The notes below the pieces were generated by a model. The model saw only the letters and a program-made list of their open reading frames with translations. It made no database searches and was not told the DNA's origin. From Clostridium omnivorum (GTDB lineage: Bacteria; Bacillota; Clostridia; Clostridiales; Clostridiaceae), in NCBI RefSeq assembly GCF_026012015.1, contig NZ_BRXR01000001.1, forward strand, positions 1,500,001 through 1,564,000: a DNA stretch of 64,000 bases, written 5' to 3'. The translations under genes were made by a program, and so were the position numbers. Each line of letters starts with the position of its first letter. Position 1 is the stretch's first letter. This document shows, in pieces, positions 8,695 to 18,990 of this stretch.

Positions 8695-10365
8695 TTAGAA
8701 TAATCCTAGTATTGTTCCATCTTCAAGAATATCCATTCTTTCTGCAGCGGGAACCTTTGGAAGTCCTGGCATTGTCATAATATCGCCTGTTAGTGCTACT
8801 ATGAAGCCTGCTCCATTTGATAATCTTACTTCACGAACCGTAACAGTAAAATTCTTAGGTCTTCCAAGCAGACTTGGATTGTCTGATAGTGAATACTGAG
8901 TTTTTGCTACGCAAATTGGAAGCTTATCCAACCCTAGCTTTTCAAACTCAGCTATTTGCTTTACTGCAGCTGCAGTAAAGGATACCCCATCAGCTCCATA
9001 TATCTCTTTAGCTATAGTATTCATTTTTTCTTTAATTGATAATTTGTCATCGTATAAACATCTAAAATCACTGTCTGCACCATCTACTATTCTAAGTACA
9101 CTTTCAGCTAGTAAAGTTCCACCTTCTCCACCTTTTTCCCAAACTTCAGTTAGTGCAACTTCTACTCCAAGCTTATTGCAGCTTTCTTCAATAAGTCTAA
9201 GTTCTTCATCGCTATCAGTTATGAATTTATTGATAGCAACTACAACTGGAACTCCATACTTTTTTATGTTCTCTATCTGTTTTTCAAGGTTAACAATTCC
9301 CTTTGCCAGTGCATCTACATTAGGTGTGCTAAGTTCATCCTTTTTAGCACCTCCATGATGCTTTAAAGCTCTTACAGTAGCTACAATAACTGTACATGCT
9401 GGTTTCAAGCCGCCATATCTGCATTTGATATCAAAGAACTTTTCAGCTCCAAGATCAGCGCCAAAACCAGCTTCAGTAACAACATAGTCTCCTAATTTAA
9501 GAGCTGTTTTTGTTGCAAGTAAACTATTGCATCCATGGGCTATATTAGCAAAAGGTCCACCATGGATTATTGCAGGTGTGTTTTCTAAGGTTTGAACTAG
9601 ATTAGGCTTAATGGCATCTTTCATTAGCATAGCCATTGCTCCCTGAACCTTTAAATCTTTACAGAATACTGGTTCTCCATCTAAATTGTATGCTATTAAA
9701 ATATTACCCATTCTATTCTTAAGGTCCATTAAATCCTTAGATAAGCATAATATTGCCATAATTTCAGAGGCTACAGTAATCATGAATCCATCTTCTCTTA
9801 AAAATCCATTAGCCTTACCGCCAAGCCCTACAACTATTTCTCTAAGTGCTCTGTCATTCATGTCCATTACTCTTTTAAAGGTTATTCTTCTTGAGTCAAT
9901 TCTTAAGGCATTTCCTTGATGAATGTGATTATCAATGGCTGCAGCTAGTAGATTATTTGCTGCTGTTATGGCGTGCATATCTCCGGTGAAATGTAGATTA
10001 ATGTCTTCCATAGGTACTACTTGAGCATTTCCGCCCCCAGCAGCCCCTCCTTTAACACCAAATACTGGTCCTAGTGATGGTTCCCTTAATGCAATTACCG
10101 CATTTTTACCTATTCTACACAATGCCTGTCCTAGTCCAACGGTAACTGTAGATTTTCCCTCTCCTGCAGGAGTTGGGTTAATAGCTGTTACTAGTATTAA
10201 CTTGCCATCTGGCCTTTCTTTTCTCTTTTGGAGCACATCCAAGGATATTTTACATTTGTATTTTCCATACAAATCTATATCCTCTTCAGTTAATCCTAAT
10301 CTTTCAGCTACGCTTACTATGGGTTCCATTTTAGCACTTTGAGCAATTTCAATATCGCTTTTCAA
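8695..10365 (-). CDS. fhs: formate--tetrahydrofolate ligase
   Basis: ATP-dependent formation of 10-formyl-tetrahydrofolate from formate, a one-carbon step used for purine synthesis and, in acetogens, in the Wood-Ljungdahl methyl branch. The 556-residue protein has the family P-loop [18 protein letters not shown] near residue 65, then [20 protein letters not shown] near 95 and the conserved [19 protein letters not shown]. Length equals the usual 555-560. It is monocistronic with its own terminator. Presence alone does not show acetogenesis, because many fermentative clostridia carry fhs. Confidence 0.97.
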   Translation of the reverse strand: MKSDIEIAQSAKMEPIVSVAERLGLTEEDIDLYGKYKCKISLDVLQKRKERPDGKLILVTAINPTPAGEGKSTVTVGLGQALCRIGKNAVIALREPSLGPVFGVKGGAAGGGNAQVVPMEDINLHFTGDMHAITAANNLLAAAIDNHIHQGNALRIDSRRITFKRVMDMNDRALREIVVGLGGKANGFLREDGFMITVASEIMAILCLSKDLMDLKNRMGNILIAYNLDGEPVFCKDLKVQGAMAMLMKDAIKPNLVQTLENTPAIIHGGPFANIAHGCNSLLATKTALKLGDYVVTEAGFGADLGAEKFFDIKCRYGGLKPACTVIVATVRALKHHGGAKKDELSTPNVDALAKGIVNLEKQIENIKKYGVPVVVAINKFITDSDEELRLIEESCNKLGVEVALTEVWEKGGEGGTLLAESVLRIVDGADSDFRCLYDDKLSIKEKMNTIAKEIYGADGVSFTAAAVKQIAEFEKLGLDKLPICVAKTQYSLSDNPSLLGRPKNFTVTVREVRLSNGAGFIVALTGDIMTMPGLPKVPAAERMDILEDGTILGLF

Positions 10366-10559
10366 GGCTATCCCTCCTTCAGTAAAATATTATGAGTTTA
10401 CCCTTTTCATAAAACAGCAAAGCTAACAATGTGTTTTGGTTGATTTTTATTCATAAACTCTTAAGAAAGAGTAAATTCCTTCATCAGTACTCTAATATTA
10501 TATCATTGTTATAAGAATTTTAATACAATTACAAAAACAAAACTTTTATTCACAAAAAA

Positions 10560-10588
10560 AGATTAATGGCGTATTACGCCATTAATCT
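10560..10588 (-). terminator. intrinsic terminator of ftsH
   Basis: Perfect 12-bp stem (GATTAATGGCGT / ACGCCATTAATC) with a 3-nt loop and a seven-T run on the minus strand. Confidence 0.8.
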
Positions 10589-10593
10589 ACTCT

Positions 10594-12399
10594 TTATGCA
10601 TTATTAAATACTTCTTCAAATTCAACTGCTTCAAGCTTTTCTTTTTCAAGTAAGGCCTGAGCCACAGCATGCAGCTTATTGATATTCTCTGATAATAGCC
10701 TTTCAGCTTTATTATAAGCTTCATCAGTAAGCCTTCTTATTTCATTATCTATACTAGCAGCTACTTCTTCACTGAAGTTCCTGCTCTTTCCCCAATCTCT
10801 GCCTATGAACACTTCATCATGGCCTCCACCAAAGGAAATTGGTCCTAATTCATCACTCATACCATATTCCATAACCATTTTTCTAGCTATATTAGTGCTT
10901 CTGTCTATATCACTCTTAGCACCAGTACTTATGTCTCCAATAACAAGCTTTTCAGCAACTCTGCCGCCTAGTAAGCTTACCATCTCGTCCTTAAGTCTTG
11001 ATTTTGATGTATAGGATCTATCTTCTTCAGGAAGATGCATTGTATATCCTCCTGCCATTCCTCTTGGAATAATACTAATCTGATGAACTGGGTCAGAATT
11101 CTCTAGGAATTTAGCAACTACTGCATGACCAGCCTCATGATAAGCTGTAAGTCTTCTATCCTTCTCACTTACAACTCTGCTCTTCTTTTCTGGTCCTGCC
11201 ATAACTCTTGTTGCAGCTTCCTCCAAATCTTCCATTTCAATTAACTTTCTATTATTTCTAACTGCTAGAAGTGCAGCTTCATTTAATAGATTTTCAAGAT
11301 CTGCTCCTGTAAATCCTGGAGTTCTCTTAGCTAATACATCAAGTTTAACACTTTCAGCTAAATGCTTGTTTCTTGCATGAACCTTTAAAATTTCTTCTCT
11401 TCCCTTAACATCTGGAGCACCAACAAGTACCTGTCTATCAAATCTTCCTGGTCTAAGCAGTGCAGGGTCAAGTATATCAGGTCTGTTTGTAGCTGAAATA
11501 ATAATTATATTTTCATTAACGCCGAAACCATCCATTTCAACAAGCAGTTGATTTAAGGTCTGCTCTCTTTCATCATGACCGCCACCAAGTCCTGCTCCTC
11601 TTTGTCTACCAACAGCATCAATTTCGTCAATAAATATAATACATGGTGAACTTTTCTTTGCTTGCTCAAATAAGTCTCTTACTCTAGATGCACCAACTCC
11701 AACAAACATTTCTACAAAGTCAGAACCAGAAATGCTGAAAAATGGCACCCCAGCTTCACCAGCAATAGCTTTTGCAAGTAAAGTTTTACCTGTTCCTGGA
11801 GGTCCAACTAATAGAATTCCTTTAGGAATTCTAGCTCCCATCTCAATATATCTCTTTGGCTGTTTCAAGAAGTCAACTATTTCTTGAAGTTCTTCCTTTT
11901 CCTCATCGGCACCAGCCACATCATCAAAAGAAACCTTTTTTCTGTCCGGAGAAGCCATTTTAGCTCTACTCTTTCCAAAATTCATAACTCCTCTATTGCC
12001 GCCACCGCCTTGAGATTGCTGCATAAACATAAACCAAAAGGCAACTAACAGCACAATTAAGAGAATTGTAGGTAGATATTGAATCCACATTGGTATATTA
12101 GTAGGTCTTACATATACCTCTTGCACATCACCATTCTTAGGATATTGGCCAATAAATTGGAATAATCTTTCTGATGGAACTACAGTTTCAAAACTATTTC
12201 CATTTTTAAGACTTCCAACAACAGTCATTTTATCTTCTCGAACTTGAAATTTAGTTACGTTATTATTTATCCATTCTTTTTGAAAATCATTAAAGTTAAT
12301 CAAAGTAGCACTTTTGCCAGTCTCTACTAAAGCAAGAGCTGCAAAAATAACTATTATGAGAACTATAATCCAGGCCATTACACTTGAAAACTTCTTCAT
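10594..12399 (-). CDS. ftsH: ATP-dependent zinc metalloprotease FtsH
   Basis: Membrane-anchored AAA+ protease that removes misfolded membrane proteins and regulators and is needed for sporulation in bacilli. The 601-residue protein has two membrane segments (about 9-27 and 108-126) around an extracytoplasmic domain, a glycine-rich linker, Walker A GPPGTGKT at 199-206, Walker [10 protein letters not shown] near 254-262, the second region of homology ending in RPGRFDR, and the zinc site HEAGH at 421-425. It follows hpt in the order tilS-hpt-ftsH that is conserved across Firmicutes. Confidence 0.97.
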   Translation of the reverse strand: MKKFSSVMAWIIVLIIVIFAALALVETGKSATLINFNDFQKEWINNNVTKFQVREDKMTVVGSLKNGNSFETVVPSERLFQFIGQYPKNGDVQEVYVRPTNIPMWIQYLPTILLIVLLVAFWFMFMQQSQGGGGNRGVMNFGKSRAKMASPDRKKVSFDDVAGADEEKEELQEIVDFLKQPKRYIEMGARIPKGILLVGPPGTGKTLLAKAIAGEAGVPFFSISGSDFVEMFVGVGASRVRDLFEQAKKSSPCIIFIDEIDAVGRQRGAGLGGGHDEREQTLNQLLVEMDGFGVNENIIIISATNRPDILDPALLRPGRFDRQVLVGAPDVKGREEILKVHARNKHLAESVKLDVLAKRTPGFTGADLENLLNEAALLAVRNNRKLIEMEDLEEAATRVMAGPEKKSRVVSEKDRRLTAYHEAGHAVVAKFLENSDPVHQISIIPRGMAGGYTMHLPEEDRSYTSKSRLKDEMVSLLGGRVAEKLVIGDISTGAKSDIDRSTNIARKMVMEYGMSDELGPISFGGGHDEVFIGRDWGKSRNFSEEVAASIDNEIRRLTDEAYNKAERLLSENINKLHAVAQALLEKEKLEAVEFEEVFNNA

Positions 12400-12493
12400 A
12401 CAGGCCCCCCTCTCTTTCTAGTTAGTCTATATTGTAAAATTGTATCATAATGAATTTTTGTTTACAATAAAATTAAAAGAAAATTACTATTAA

Positions 12494-13030
12494 TTATTTA
12501 TAAATTTCTTCTTTCAATATTCCTATATATGGTAAGTTCCTGTACTTCTCTGCATAATCAAGTCCGTATCCAACTAAAAAATAATCTGGCACAGTAAATC
12601 CTGTATATTTAACATCTATATGTGCCTTTCTTCTTTCTGGCTTATCAAGCAGACATACAATTTCAAGGCTGTTTGGTTTTCTTCCATTTAGATATTCAAT
12701 TAGATATTTTAATGTAACTCCACTATCAATAATATCCTCTACAATAAGTACATCTTTTCCTTCAATCTCAAAATCAAGATCCTTCAGAATTCTAACTACA
12801 CCTGAGGATTTTGTAGAACTGCCATAGCTAGATACTGCCATGAAATCCATGCTGCAAGGGATAGTTATTTCTTTCATTAGATCAGACATAAACATTACTG
12901 AACCTTTAAGAACTCCAATAAGTACTAATTCTTTTCCATTATACTCTTCACTTATATTATGCCCTAATTCTTTAATCTTTTCCCTAATCTTATTTTCATC
13001 CATTAGTATTTCTTTAATATCTTCTCTCAT
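12494..13030 (-). CDS. hpt: hypoxanthine phosphoribosyltransferase
   Basis: Purine salvage enzyme making IMP or GMP from hypoxanthine or guanine and PRPP. The 178-residue protein has the PRPP-binding loop VLIVEDIIDSGVTLKYL near residue 95, an early LIGVLKGSVMF segment and the C-terminal YFLVGYGLDYAEKYRNLPYIG signature. The ATG is chosen because the AGAGGTG site nine bases upstream lies inside the end of tilS; the tilS stop and hpt start are separated by one base, so translation is probably coupled. The pairing with tilS is conserved. Confidence 0.96.
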   Translation of the reverse strand: MREDIKEILMDENKIREKIKELGHNISEEYNGKELVLIGVLKGSVMFMSDLMKEITIPCSMDFMAVSSYGSSTKSSGVVRILKDLDFEIEGKDVLIVEDIIDSGVTLKYLIEYLNGRKPNSLEIVCLLDKPERRKAHIDVKYTGFTVPDYFLVGYGLDYAEKYRNLPYIGILKEEIYK

Positions 13031-13031
13031 G

Positions 13032-14432
13032 TTAGAAAGCACCTCTTTCAATTTTAATTTCTAATACATTTTTTGTATCTTTTGTTATTTTAAATTTATC
13101 ACTGAGTCTATAACCTACAATCCAAGCTATATCTTCTCCAAAGCATATAAGTGGTATACTGTCCCTTTCTGGCTGAGGTATTTTTAAATCAATAAATAAG
13201 TCCTTTAACTTTTTACTTCCCCTCATACCCAATGGAGTAAACCTATCGCCGTCCTTTCTTTTTCTTAATAACATTTCACCTTTTATCTTGTCAAAATCAA
13301 AATACTTTATATAGTTCTGTTCCTTAACGTTAATTTTTCGCTTATCTAGAAGCAGCTGCAAGGTAACAGTTATATTTAATTCCTCTATAAATTTTGAACA
13401 GTTTACTTCTAATACATACTCATTATTTAAAGTAACTTTTTTATTTTCTTCTCTTATATATAATTCAATATTCCCATAATTATTTTGGGCTATTATATTT
13501 TCTGGCAGCACAACCTTTTTACCAGTTGAATTATTTTGAATATGAATTATATCGTAAATATGTACCTTTTCAAAATTATTCAAGCTTCCTTTTAAGGATA
13601 AAAGCGCATGCCTTATTACCCTAGTAATTACAGCTTCATGTTCTTTAAAAGCATCCTTGTTTATTATAACCTTATCACAATTCTTATCACAATACTTTTT
13701 AAAGCTTTGAATAGAAATATATTCTAAATAATCATTATCTGTACTAACAGTTTGAGATAATCTATTTAAAGTATTAACTATATCTTCATTAAAATTTTCT
13801 TTTATATAAGGTATAAGTTCCAGCCTTACTTTATTTCTTGCATAAATATTTTCTAAATTTGTTTTATCTATTCTAGGCTTAAGATTATTTTCCATACAAT
13901 AATTTTCAATTTCATCTCTTGTAATATTTATTAGAGGTCTTATAAATATATTCCCTCGAACAGGCTTAATTCCTACTAACCCTTCAATACCTGTACCTCT
14001 CATTATTCTCATAAGCACGGTTTCAGCCTGATCATTAGCATTATGAGCAAGTGCAATCTTATCTGCATTATGCTCCTTCATTAATTTGTGAAAAAACTCA
14101 TATCTTGCCTCACGCCCTGCACTTTCAGATGATAAATTTCTTTCCATTGCAAGCCTATTTATATCTACCCTCTTACTAAAGAATTTTATATCATTTTTTT
14201 TACAGTATTCTTCAACATATTTTTCATCTTCATCTGCTTCTTTTCCTCTAAGGCAGTGATTTACATGTGCAGCTATAAGCTCTAAATTGAATTCATCCTT
14301 TAATGTATGTAAAATATGAAGAAGGCAAATAGAATCTGGTCCACCGGATACCGCTACAATTATTTTATCTCCATTTTTAAGCATTGAATACTGCTTAATA
14401 GCCTTTAAAACCTTATCCTTCAAAGCTAACAC
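13032..14432 (-). CDS. tilS: tRNA(Ile)-lysidine synthetase
   Basis: Modifies C34 of the CAU anticodon of tRNA-Ile to lysidine with lysine and ATP. The protein of about 466 residues has the PP-loop IIVAVSGGPDSICLLH near residue 25 and the family block ALAHNANDQAETVLMR followed by GLVGIKPVRG near 130-155. The C-terminal substrate-binding domain includes DGDRFTPLGMRGSKKLKDLF. The GTG taken as start lies very close to a weak AGGGAT site; a TTG three codons downstream (14423) has better spacing and may be the real start. It is followed with one base spacing by hpt. Confidence 0.95.
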   Translation of the reverse strand: MLALKDKVLKAIKQYSMLKNGDKIIVAVSGGPDSICLLHILHTLKDEFNLELIAAHVNHCLRGKEADEDEKYVEEYCKKNDIKFFSKRVDINRLAMERNLSSESAGREARYEFFHKLMKEHNADKIALAHNANDQAETVLMRIMRGTGIEGLVGIKPVRGNIFIRPLINITRDEIENYCMENNLKPRIDKTNLENIYARNKVRLELIPYIKENFNEDIVNTLNRLSQTVSTDNDYLEYISIQSFKKYCDKNCDKVIINKDAFKEHEAVITRVIRHALLSLKGSLNNFEKVHIYDIIHIQNNSTGKKVVLPENIIAQNNYGNIELYIREENKKVTLNNEYVLEVNCSKFIEELNITVTLQLLLDKRKINVKEQNYIKYFDFDKIKGEMLLRKRKDGDRFTPLGMRGSKKLKDLFIDLKIPQPERDSIPLICFGEDIAWIVGYRLSDKFKITKDTKNVLEIKIERGAF

Positions 14433-14532
14433 ATCCCTATATTAGTATTATACGGCTTATTATAACATAAAAAAGAAAAAAAAAAGAAGAAATGAAGTAT
14501 ATTGATTTTATCCCTCATTCCTTCATTATGTT

Positions 14533-16923
14533 TTAATATAAACTATAAACCTTTGATACAAGTACTGTCATGTCATCCTTTATCTTTTCGCCGCTTAGCT
14601 CTTTTGCCTTATTTATTAGCTGTTCAGCCAGCTCCTTTGGATTACTGCAGCTTGTTTTACCTAAAAAGTCTACTACCCAATCTTCTTTCCCCACATGTTC
14701 ATTATCATAATCAAGCATGCCATCGCTAACCATAACTATTATATCTCCATTTTTAACTGTCTTTTTCACAATATCTATATCTACTTTATCCAAAATTCCC
14801 ATTGGTAAAGTCTTGGACTTAATTGTCTCTATTCTATTTCCAGATTTAATAAAGCTTGCTACTGCCCCAACTTTCATAAAGTCTACTTCTCCAGCATATA
14901 AATCTACACTGCTTAAATCTACTGTAGAGAACTTTTCGTCTTCAGAGAACTTTAATGTCATTATAGAATTTACAGTGTTTATAGCAGTAGCCTTGCTAAA
15001 TCCAGACTCTGCAAACTTTTCTATTAATTCTACTGCTGCAGTACTCTCCTGCTCTGCTTGAGGTCCTGAACCCATTCCATCACTTATTATTGCCATATAG
15101 GTTCCATCGTTTAGCTTTCCAAAGCTGAAGCTATCCCCACTATATTTTTCTCCATCCTTACAGAGACGTCCTGCGTATGAGGACACATGAAACTTAGGCA
15201 TTTCTTCAAAGGTAATAGAACAGCTCTTTTCCTCAGTATGTATACTGCACCCCTCATCACTAACACACATTGGCCTATCTAATACCTCATTTAATAATGG
15301 TAGTATTTCTTTTACACAAAGCTGACTTCCTCCACAAGGATCCATAGTAAGTTTTACTACAGTCCTATCATTTTTATCGTTATAACAAAATATATCTCTA
15401 TATTTTATTCCTTTTTTCTCAAGCACTCTTATTATATTGTTTTCTGCCTCACAATTGAATTTTATATCAGCATTAAATTCTTCAATTATTTCACCAACAG
15501 ATGCAGCCATATTGTTTATTTGTGCTGCTAAGAGCTCCCTTCCTTCACTTAGTCTTGTTCTCCACATTTCATTAATAATATAATTATTTACTATATCCTC
15601 TGTATTTTGAACTAAAGCAGTTCTTTTTACACATTTTCTTTCAAGTTCCTTTGGTATCACCTTTCTTTTTTCTTGAAAATTTTGTATCAAATCTCCAAAA
15701 GCACTATATGTATAGTAGGTTTCTCTCTTCCAACACATAGCTTTCATATTGCAATTGCTGCAAACTCTGTCAGCTAAGTTTTCAACAAGTGCAGTACTCT
15801 TATTTTTCATAGCCAGTTTATCATTATCAGCTAGATTCTCCAATATGTCAGACATATTATATAGTACCTCTGAAAAACTATCCAATCTCTTTATAAAAAT
15901 GTTTTTTACTTTTTCAACATATCCTTCACTCAAGTCCTCCTGCTTCTTTTCATAATCTAATTCTAAAGCTAGCTTATCATATATCTTCTTTGGAATTGAG
16001 TAAAATACCAAACAAGCTATTAATGCCTCTATAATTTTAAAGGCTGCTGAAGTTTCAGTTTTTGAGTAAATATTAATTATTAGAAAGGAAACTATATAAG
16101 CAAGTCCAGTTAGTACTTTTCCACTATCCTTAAAGATTCCTGAGATAAGTCCACAAAGTCCATATACACTGACATACATCATCATATTATTCGATCCCAT
16201 GCCTACTATAACGCCTAATGCAACTCCGCTTGCTGCTCCTACTGAACTTCCTTTTATATAGCTTACTACTAAAATAAATCCCAATGCTAAAACATTTCTA
16301 ACTGACACACCATAAATTGATGCTCCCCAGGTTCCAGCTACTACTAGAGAAGCTGTTACTGCCATACTTATTATTTCCTCATTATTGAATAAATGTTTAC
16401 TTTTCAAATCGGAAAAGCAAGTTATTGAATAATTGATAATATAATATAGTGGATAGATGCAAGCAATTTCGAAAAAAGTAGTAAATAGTGTAACTCCCAA
16501 AGTTACTTTACCAACTAATAGTTTAAATAGAGTAAACTCTACAAACATCACTACAAACATCATTATTAGCTTTTTTCTTTTATTTATGTCATCTACTATG
16601 TAGCTTAAAACTGTTATGGTTCCTATAACAGTCAAATATGCCGGTAAGTATTTAACATTATTGTACAAGGATGCATAACCAACAAGAGTACCACAGCCTA
16701 CAATAAGAGTAATCTTTTCCTCCTTATGCATCAGCATAGATAGCAAGAATGCAATTCCAAAAGGTGCCATAAAATTAATCAGCATAACCCTGCTTATTAG
16801 CAGCGAAATAAAAAAGTACATCAGTACTTTAATAATAAATTTTAAATCTACCACCTTTTTATTAGTTTGCTTGTCCACTTTAATAGTTCTTTGATAAGTC
16901 AAAATATCTGCTCCGTACTGCAT
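14533..16923 (-). CDS. spoIIE: stage II sporulation protein E, serine phosphatase
   Basis: PP2C-family phosphatase at the asymmetric septum that dephosphorylates SpoIIAA and so activates sigma-F in the forespore. The 796-residue protein has an N-terminal half of roughly ten hydrophobic helices (about residues 20-315), a central cysteine-bearing regulatory region (VCSNCNMKAMCWKRETYY near 385-400) and a C-terminal phosphatase domain with SGDSFSFGKL, AIISDGMGSG and VMVSDGMLD metal-binding aspartates. The ATG after GGAGG is preferred to an upstream GTG that overlaps the ribosome site. A promoter with a 21-bp spacer lies upstream. Confidence 0.95.
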   Translation of the reverse strand: MQYGADILTYQRTIKVDKQTNKKVVDLKFIIKVLMYFFISLLISRVMLINFMAPFGIAFLLSMLMHKEEKITLIVGCGTLVGYASLYNNVKYLPAYLTVIGTITVLSYIVDDINKRKKLIMMFVVMFVEFTLFKLLVGKVTLGVTLFTTFFEIACIYPLYYIINYSITCFSDLKSKHLFNNEEIISMAVTASLVVAGTWGASIYGVSVRNVLALGFILVVSYIKGSSVGAASGVALGVIVGMGSNNMMMYVSVYGLCGLISGIFKDSGKVLTGLAYIVSFLIINIYSKTETSAAFKIIEALIACLVFYSIPKKIYDKLALELDYEKKQEDLSEGYVEKVKNIFIKRLDSFSEVLYNMSDILENLADNDKLAMKNKSTALVENLADRVCSNCNMKAMCWKRETYYTYSAFGDLIQNFQEKRKVIPKELERKCVKRTALVQNTEDIVNNYIINEMWRTRLSEGRELLAAQINNMAASVGEIIEEFNADIKFNCEAENNIIRVLEKKGIKYRDIFCYNDKNDRTVVKLTMDPCGGSQLCVKEILPLLNEVLDRPMCVSDEGCSIHTEEKSCSITFEEMPKFHVSSYAGRLCKDGEKYSGDSFSFGKLNDGTYMAIISDGMGSGPQAEQESTAAVELIEKFAESGFSKATAINTVNSIMTLKFSEDEKFSTVDLSSVDLYAGEVDFMKVGAVASFIKSGNRIETIKSKTLPMGILDKVDIDIVKKTVKNGDIIVMVSDGMLDYDNEHVGKEDWVVDFLGKTSCSNPKELAEQLINKAKELSGEKIKDDMTVLVSKVYSLY

Positions 16924-17352
16924 TCTTATAACCTCCACATCTTAATTACGTTGTTTTTATTATAGCAGAGGTATCAGGAAATAATTGTCATTTACTAGGT
17001 GGCTTATTTTTTTTTTATGGACATTTATCACTAACATTTTTCAAATAATTACTATATGTAGAATTTACTGTTTTTAGAACCAAAAGCCAAAATTTATTTG
17101 ATATACAACACTTTCTTGGATTTAAGCATTTTTATCATAAGTTAATTAACTATATGTTAACTTACTATATTTATGAACAATTAGCCAAAAATATGTCGTA
17201 CTTTAAAACTTTTTTATTTTTATGCCGTCAATATTCTCTTTAAATAAAAGATATGTCACATAAAAAAAATTACTGCAAATTTATTGTAAAATGGATAGAT
17301 ATAAATTTTAATAAAAAGAAGTTTTACATAAACATGTTTACCAAAAAAACAA
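16924..17352. other. AT-rich intergenic region upstream of spoIIE
   Basis: About 430 bases between spoIIE and the tRNA-cluster terminator. Near spoIIE it holds the promoter listed separately. The rest is very AT-rich, with no ORF of credible size and no strong hairpin that I could find. Confidence 0.5.
16959..16991 (-). promoter_or_regulatory. candidate Spo0A-type sigma-A promoter of spoIIE with 21-bp spacer
   Basis: On the minus strand ATGACA and TATAAT are separated by 21 bp, about 35 bp upstream of the spoIIE start. In B. subtilis the spoIIE and spoIIG promoters have unusually long 21-22 bp spacers and are activated by Spo0A-P, so this spacing is suggestive. No perfect 0A box (TGTCGAA) was found nearby; TGTCCAT further upstream is a weak match. 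Confidence 0.4.
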
Positions 17353-17376
17353 AACTCACAGAATAATCTGTGAGTT
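17353..17376 (-). terminator. intrinsic terminator of the six-tRNA cluster
   Basis: Perfect 10-bp stem (AACTCACAGA / TCTGTGAGTT) with a 4-nt loop followed by TTTTGTTTTTTTGG on the minus strand. Confidence 0.8.
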
Positions 17377-17379
17377 ATC

Positions 17380-17456
17380 TGGTAGCGGAAATAGGACTTG
17401 AACCTACGACACATCGGGTATGAACCGATTGCTCTAGCCAACTGAGCTATTCCGCC
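17380..17456 (-). tRNA. tRNA-Met, elongator (anticodon CAT), copy 2
   Basis: A 77-nt cloverleaf with encoded CCA. The acceptor GGCGGAA pairs with TTCCGCT (first pair G-U) and the anticodon loop is TTCATAC. The fully paired acceptor and the D arm mark it as non-initiator. It could in principle be a tRNA-Ile with C34 modified by TilS; identity elements cannot settle this by eye. Confidence 0.85.
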
Positions 17457-17473
17457 ATACTATTTAATTTAAT

Positions 17474-17549
<76 letters not shown>

Positions 17550-17553
17550 ATAT

Positions 17554-17642
17554 TGGTGCTGAAGACCGGAATCGAACCGGTACGGTGTATTACCACCGCA
17601 GGATTTTAAGTCCTGTGCGTCTGCCAGTTCCGCCACTTCAGC
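17554..17642 (-). tRNA. tRNA-Leu (anticodon TAA), copy 2
   Basis: An 89-nt class II tRNA with a long variable arm (CGGTGGTAATACACCG region), anticodon loop CTTAAAA and encoded CCA; it reads UUA leucine codons. Confidence 0.94.
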
Positions 17643-17645
17643 ATT

Positions 17646-17722
17646 TGGTAGCGGAAATAGGACTTGAACCTACGACACATCGGGTATGAACCGATTGCTC
17701 TAGCCAGCTGAGCTATTCCGCC
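17646..17722 (-). tRNA. tRNA-Met, elongator (anticodon CAT), copy 1
   Basis: Identical to the downstream copy except for one base in the D arm (GCTGGCT instead of GTTGGCT). It is part of the upstream copy of the repeated tRNA triplet. Confidence 0.85.
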
Positions 17723-17738
17723 ATATTATTAAATTAAT

Positions 17739-17814
<76 letters not shown>

Positions 17815-17818
17815 ACAT

Positions 17819-17907
17819 TGGTGCTGAAGACCGGAATCGAACCGGTACGGTGTATTACCACCGCAGGATTTTAAGTCCTGTGCGTCTGCCAGTTCCGCCA
17901 CTTCAGC
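17819..17907 (-). tRNA. tRNA-Leu (anticodon TAA), copy 1
   Basis: Class II tRNA identical in sequence to the downstream copy; first gene of the six-tRNA transcript. Confidence 0.94.
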
Positions 17908-18110
17908 ATATCGTTTCTTCTGACGACATGATTTATTATATATGATATAGTATCTAATGTCAACACCTTTTTAAACTTCTTTTTCAAATCACTATTCATG
18001 TATTATAAGCAAGGTTTAAACCCCTGAAATAACTAGGTTTATCCTTAAAACCATTTAGAACTACAAGAGAATTATTTATTGTAGATAATTTATTATTGTA
18101 GAAATTAAAA

Positions 18111-18128
18111 GGAACCTTAATTGGTTCC
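18111..18128 (-). terminator. intrinsic terminator of the S1-domain gene
   Basis: GGAACC / GGTTCC stem with a 6-nt loop followed by TTTTAATTT on the minus strand. Confidence 0.6.
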
Positions 18129-18134
18129 CCTATT

Positions 18135-18542
18135 TTAATAATTTGAACTTTTTCTATATCCTCGTCCCTTTGAATCCTGATGCTTCTTTAGGTCTTGAAA
18201 TCTTTCCTCACTATCTTTTAGGAATTTAGATAATCTATCTTCAAAATTCCCATTGCCTTTGTTCTTTTCAGAACTCCAATCTACTTCTACAGGTCTTACA
18301 GATTTTTTCTGCGGCATAGCTTGCTTAATGGATAGACTTATCTTACCATTATCATCCACTGAAATAACTTTAACCTTTACTTTGTCTTGTTCCTTTAAAT
18401 GATCTCTGATATTTTTTACAAAGGTATCTGCCACCTCAGAGATGTGAACTAAACCTGTTTTCCCATCCACTTCAACAAATGCGCCAAAGTTTGTAATGTT
18501 AACCACTGTACCTTCAAGGATACTTCCTGTCTGTAAGGTCAT
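18135..18542 (-). CDS. S1 domain RNA-binding protein (YabR type)
   Basis: A 135-residue protein. The S1 OB-fold fills residues 1-75 (GSILEGTVVNITNFGAFVEV, TGLVHISEVAD, KVKVISVDDNGKISLSIKQ) and is followed by a charged, probably disordered tail. In B. subtilis the homologous gene yabR lies in the same place after divIC, and related proteins bind the ribosome or RNA; the exact role is not established. The ATG follows an AAGGAGGAG site. It shares the yabP-yabQ-divIC neighbourhood. Confidence 0.88.
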   Translation of the reverse strand: MTLQTGSILEGTVVNITNFGAFVEVDGKTGLVHISEVADTFVKNIRDHLKEQDKVKVKVISVDDNGKISLSIKQAMPQKKSVRPVEVDWSSEKNKGNGNFEDRLSKFLKDSEERFQDLKKHQDSKGRGYRKSSNY

Positions 18543-18603
18543 ATTAAAAAGACTCCTCCTTAAAATAATGTTTTATATTAATATAAATTATAAACTATGT
18601 TAG

Positions 18604-18873
18604 CTATTTTTTATTTATTACAGGAGTCTCACCTTCCTTAATCATTTGAAGTCTTTCCCTCGCAAGCTTTTCAATATATGCATCAGTTTTAGACATCTTT
18701 ATTTCATCCTGTAATTTCAAATTTTTATCTTTTGCTTTTGAAAGTTCTTGATTCTTAACTTTAATTTCAGAGTTAATTTTAGCAATAGAAATTTGAGTAC
18801 CTATTAGTACATAAGAAACATATAAAAGAGCCGCTATAAAAATTATTCGTTTAAATCTAAACTTCTTTTTCAT
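18604..18873 (-). CDS. divIC: cell division protein DivIC/FtsB-like septum initiator
   Basis: An 89-residue bitopic membrane protein: a basic N terminus (KKKFRFKR), one membrane segment at about residues 10-28 and an extracytoplasmic coiled coil (SEIKVKNQELSKAKDKNLKLQ region) ending in the family's C-terminal IEKLARERLQMIKEGE box. It works with FtsL and DivIB at the septum to activate septal peptidoglycan synthesis. The ATG nine bases after AGGAG is preferred over a longer start. Its position between yabQ and the S1 gene matches B. subtilis. Confidence 0.9.
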   Translation of the reverse strand: MKKKFRFKRIIFIAALLYVSYVLIGTQISIAKINSEIKVKNQELSKAKDKNLKLQDEIKMSKTDAYIEKLARERLQMIKEGETPVINKK

Positions 18874-18990
18874 ATGTATTTTCTCCTTTAACACAAAAAA
18901 CTAAAAAGCCTACTCAAATAATTATTAACTTAAAATAATAAAGCTAAGTCTCATACATATATTTTAAATTCATTTTATGTTTTCTTCAAG

